Of a stretch of DNA of 7,349 nucleotides, positions 6,640 through 7,349 are shown in pieces. The number at the start of each line of letters is the position of its first letter. Position 1 is the stretch's first letter. Source of the DNA: Tannerella sp. (GTDB lineage: Bacteria > Bacteroidota > Bacteroidia > Bacteroidales > Tannerellaceae); assembly GCA_031283785.1 (NCBI GenBank), contig JAITBC010000136.1, positions 1 to 7,349 on the forward strand, given 5' to 3'. Under the pieces are notes generated by a model, which was not told where the DNA came from, made no database searches, and worked only from the letters and a program-made list of their open reading frames with translations. The translations under genes and the position numbers were made by a program.

Positions 6640-6753
6640 TTAAAAATCATCGGAGAAAAAGATATGCTCCGCTATTTTCTTTTTGGGCGTATCCACTTGC
6701 AATAACGATTGAATTTGATACCTTTGTTCCCGGATTAATTGTTTGTTTTTCAT
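6640..6753 (-). pseudogene. IS30-family transposase, N-terminal fragment (37 codons)
   Basis: From an ATG at 6753-6751, the - strand encodes MKNKQLIREQRYQIQSLLQV followed by DTPKKKIAEHIFFSDDF and a TAA at 6642-6640. The start closely follows the N-terminal helix-turn-helix of IS30-family transposases (pattern L-x-x-E-Q-R-Y-x-I-x-x-L-x-x-x-x-x-x-K-x-I-A-E). In an intact protein the second helix (GVSxSTISRE) would follow, but similarity stops after 'KIAE' and a stop codon comes nine codons later. The DDE catalytic domain is wholly missing, so this is a scar. It lies immediately upstream of the intact GH16 gene in the same orientation, so any promoter it kept could read into GH16. Confidence 0.72.
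6697..6726 (+). promoter_or_regulatory. Candidate + strand Bacteroides-type promoter
   Basis: TTG at 6697-6699 and TACCTTTG at 6719-6726 are 19 bases apart, matching the Bacteroides -33/-7 layout (TTTG ... TAnnTTTG). It lies antisense to the IS30 fragment and points right toward the hairpin at 6782-6808. If active it would give a transcript of about 80 nucleotides ending at that hairpin. It may be accidental in AT-rich DNA. Confidence 0.25.
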
Positions 6754-6760
6754 CTCAACA

Positions 6761-6768
6761 CAAAAGTA
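6761..6768 (-). promoter_or_regulatory. Leftward -7 box before the IS30 fragment
   Basis: On the - strand this reads TACTTTTG, matching TAnnTTTG, 8 bases before the ATG of the IS30 fragment. It is well placed to have been the transposase promoter, or to drive transcription through the fragment into GH16. No good -33 match is visible upstream. The same octamer occurs on the + strand at 6811-6818. Confidence 0.35.
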
Positions 6769-6781
6769 CGTGATTAATCTG

Positions 6782-6811
6782 AAACAGGAGGTCTTTGGCT
6801 TCCTGTTTTTT
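6782..6811 (+). terminator. Hairpin with U-run, probable intrinsic terminator or attenuator
   Basis: AAACAGGA (6782-6789) pairs with TCCTGTTT (6801-6808). Two inner pairs (G-T, G-C) extend this to a 10-bp stem with a 7-base loop, and T residues run 6806-6811 on the + strand. The U-run favours termination of rightward transcription, but the only genes around it are on the - strand. It may act weakly for atpG in the leftward direction, or be a protective hairpin at the end of the former IS30 element that blocks outside transcription. Confidence 0.5.
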
Positions 6812-6938
6812 ACTTTTGTTGCATGTAGTCTTGAGAGATTGAAATTACGCTGGGGAAAGACAAAAACGCTATTTCAGGGAATGCCAGGTTGAGGTCGATT
6901 GATGATGTTTTCTTATACGTCGACCTCCGCCTCCTCAA

Positions 6939-7349
6939 TCATGTTTTCACCGCTCCACCGGCAATGTCGAGCAGTTCGCTTGTGATGGCCTGCTGGCGCG
7001 ATTTGTTGTAGGCAACGGTGAGTTCGTCGATGAGTTCGTCGGCATTGTCCGTAGCCGTCTGCATGGCAATCATCCTGACGGCATGTTCCGAAGCGCTGGA
7101 ATGAAGCAGAGCGGTATAGAGCCGTAATCTGAGGCATTGAGGAACGAGCGCGGCTATCAGTTCGTTGCGATTGGGTTCGAAAATATATTCCCCGACGGCC
7201 GGCAGAGGAGTGGCTGTCGTCGCAATCGACGTCAGCGGCAGTAACGGTTCGCATGTCAGGAATTGCGTCCCAATGCTTTTGAAACAGTGATAAATCAAGT
7301 CGGCGCAGTCGATTTCCTTCTTTTCGAACAGACCTGTCAGTTCGTCGGC
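6939..7349 (-). CDS. atpG: F1 ATP synthase gamma subunit, C-terminal part (partial)
   Basis: The - strand frame is open from the window edge to TGA at 6941-6939 and gives 136 residues. The block SASEHAVRMIAMQTATDNAD, followed by ELIDELTVAYNKSRQQAITSEL and LLDIAGGA, is the highly conserved C-terminal helix of the ATP synthase gamma subunit. This is the rotor shaft that turns inside the alpha3beta3 head and couples proton or sodium flow to ATP synthesis. The whole protein is normally about 290 residues, so roughly the N-terminal half lies outside the window. In Bacteroidales atpG is commonly the last gene of the atp operon, which fits its position here before a non-coding gap. No defects are seen in the visible part. 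Confidence 0.95.
   Translation of the reverse strand, partial: ADELTGLFEKKEIDCADLIYHCFKSIGTQFLTCEPLLPLTSIATTATPLPAVGEYIFEPNRNELIAALVPQCLRLRLYTALLHSSASEHAVRMIAMQTATDNADELIDELTVAYNKSRQQAITSELLDIAGGAVKT

Noticed and set aside
6891..6927. 8-bp inverted repeat GAGGTCGA / TCGACCTC just after atpG
   Set aside because: The 21-base loop is long and there is no U-run; too weak to call a terminator.
6913..6944. Nine-codon frame (MIEEAEVDV) overlapping the atpG stop as ATGA
   Set aside because: Too short, and no conserved small protein is known to me at this position; likely chance.
1..7349. CRISPR array, tRNA or rRNA genes
   Set aside because: No regularly spaced repeats and no tRNA-like cloverleaf or rRNA sequence were seen on either strand.

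Overview
The window looks like a chromosomal segment from a Bacteroidales-type bacterium (Bacteroides, Parabacteroides, Dysgonomonas or a relative). The signs are lipoprotein glycoside hydrolases with a BACON domain, a compact fused ResB/CcsA haem-ligation protein, IS982- and IS30-type transposase scars, matches to the Bacteroides -7 promoter element (TAnnTTTG), and start codons without a Shine-Dalgarno sequence. The species cannot be named from sequence alone.

Left part (1-2992, + strand): the 3' end of an imelysin-like gene, a complete di-haem (two CxxCH) c-type cytochrome lipoprotein of the DHOR/DUF1111 'thiol oxidoreductase-like' family, and a ResB-CcsA type cytochrome c biogenesis protein. 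They read as one co-directional group. The DHOR protein needs haem covalently attached at its two CxxCH motifs, and the third gene encodes the kind of protein that does this. Imelysin-like proteins next to DHOR proteins are usually linked to iron acquisition.

Middle (2993-3707): a scar. Thirteen bases after ccsA, in the opposite orientation, lies the last ~59 codons of a GH16 gene. It is joined in frame to the broken 3' part of an IS982-type transposase, which carries an internal stop codon and a 7-bp tandem duplication that shifts the frame.

Right-middle (3708-6526, - strand): two intact secreted glucanase-type lipoproteins, transcribed leftward as GH16 (with BACON domain) and then GH5. About 455 bp of AT-rich DNA separates them, with a possible promoter and an unrecognised decayed reading frame. 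The GH16 remnant at 3006-3185 is ~90% identical (18 mismatches in 180 bp by hand count) to the 3' end of the intact GH16 gene, in the same orientation 2.4 kb away. The GH5 gene is therefore flanked by direct repeats.

Right (6527-7349): upstream of GH16 are a long imperfect palindrome, a 37-codon fragment matching the N-terminus of IS30-family transposases, and a strong hairpin between oppositely facing promoter-like boxes. After that comes the 3' end of atpG (F1 ATP synthase gamma subunit) on the - strand.

Overall, a two-gene polysaccharide-degradation cassette lies between two housekeeping-type groups (cytochrome maturation and ATP synthase), with an IS scar on each side. No susC/susD genes are visible. 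The best candidate for something undescribed is the mosaic scar structure and its possible regulatory elements. I see no clear new enzymatic system.
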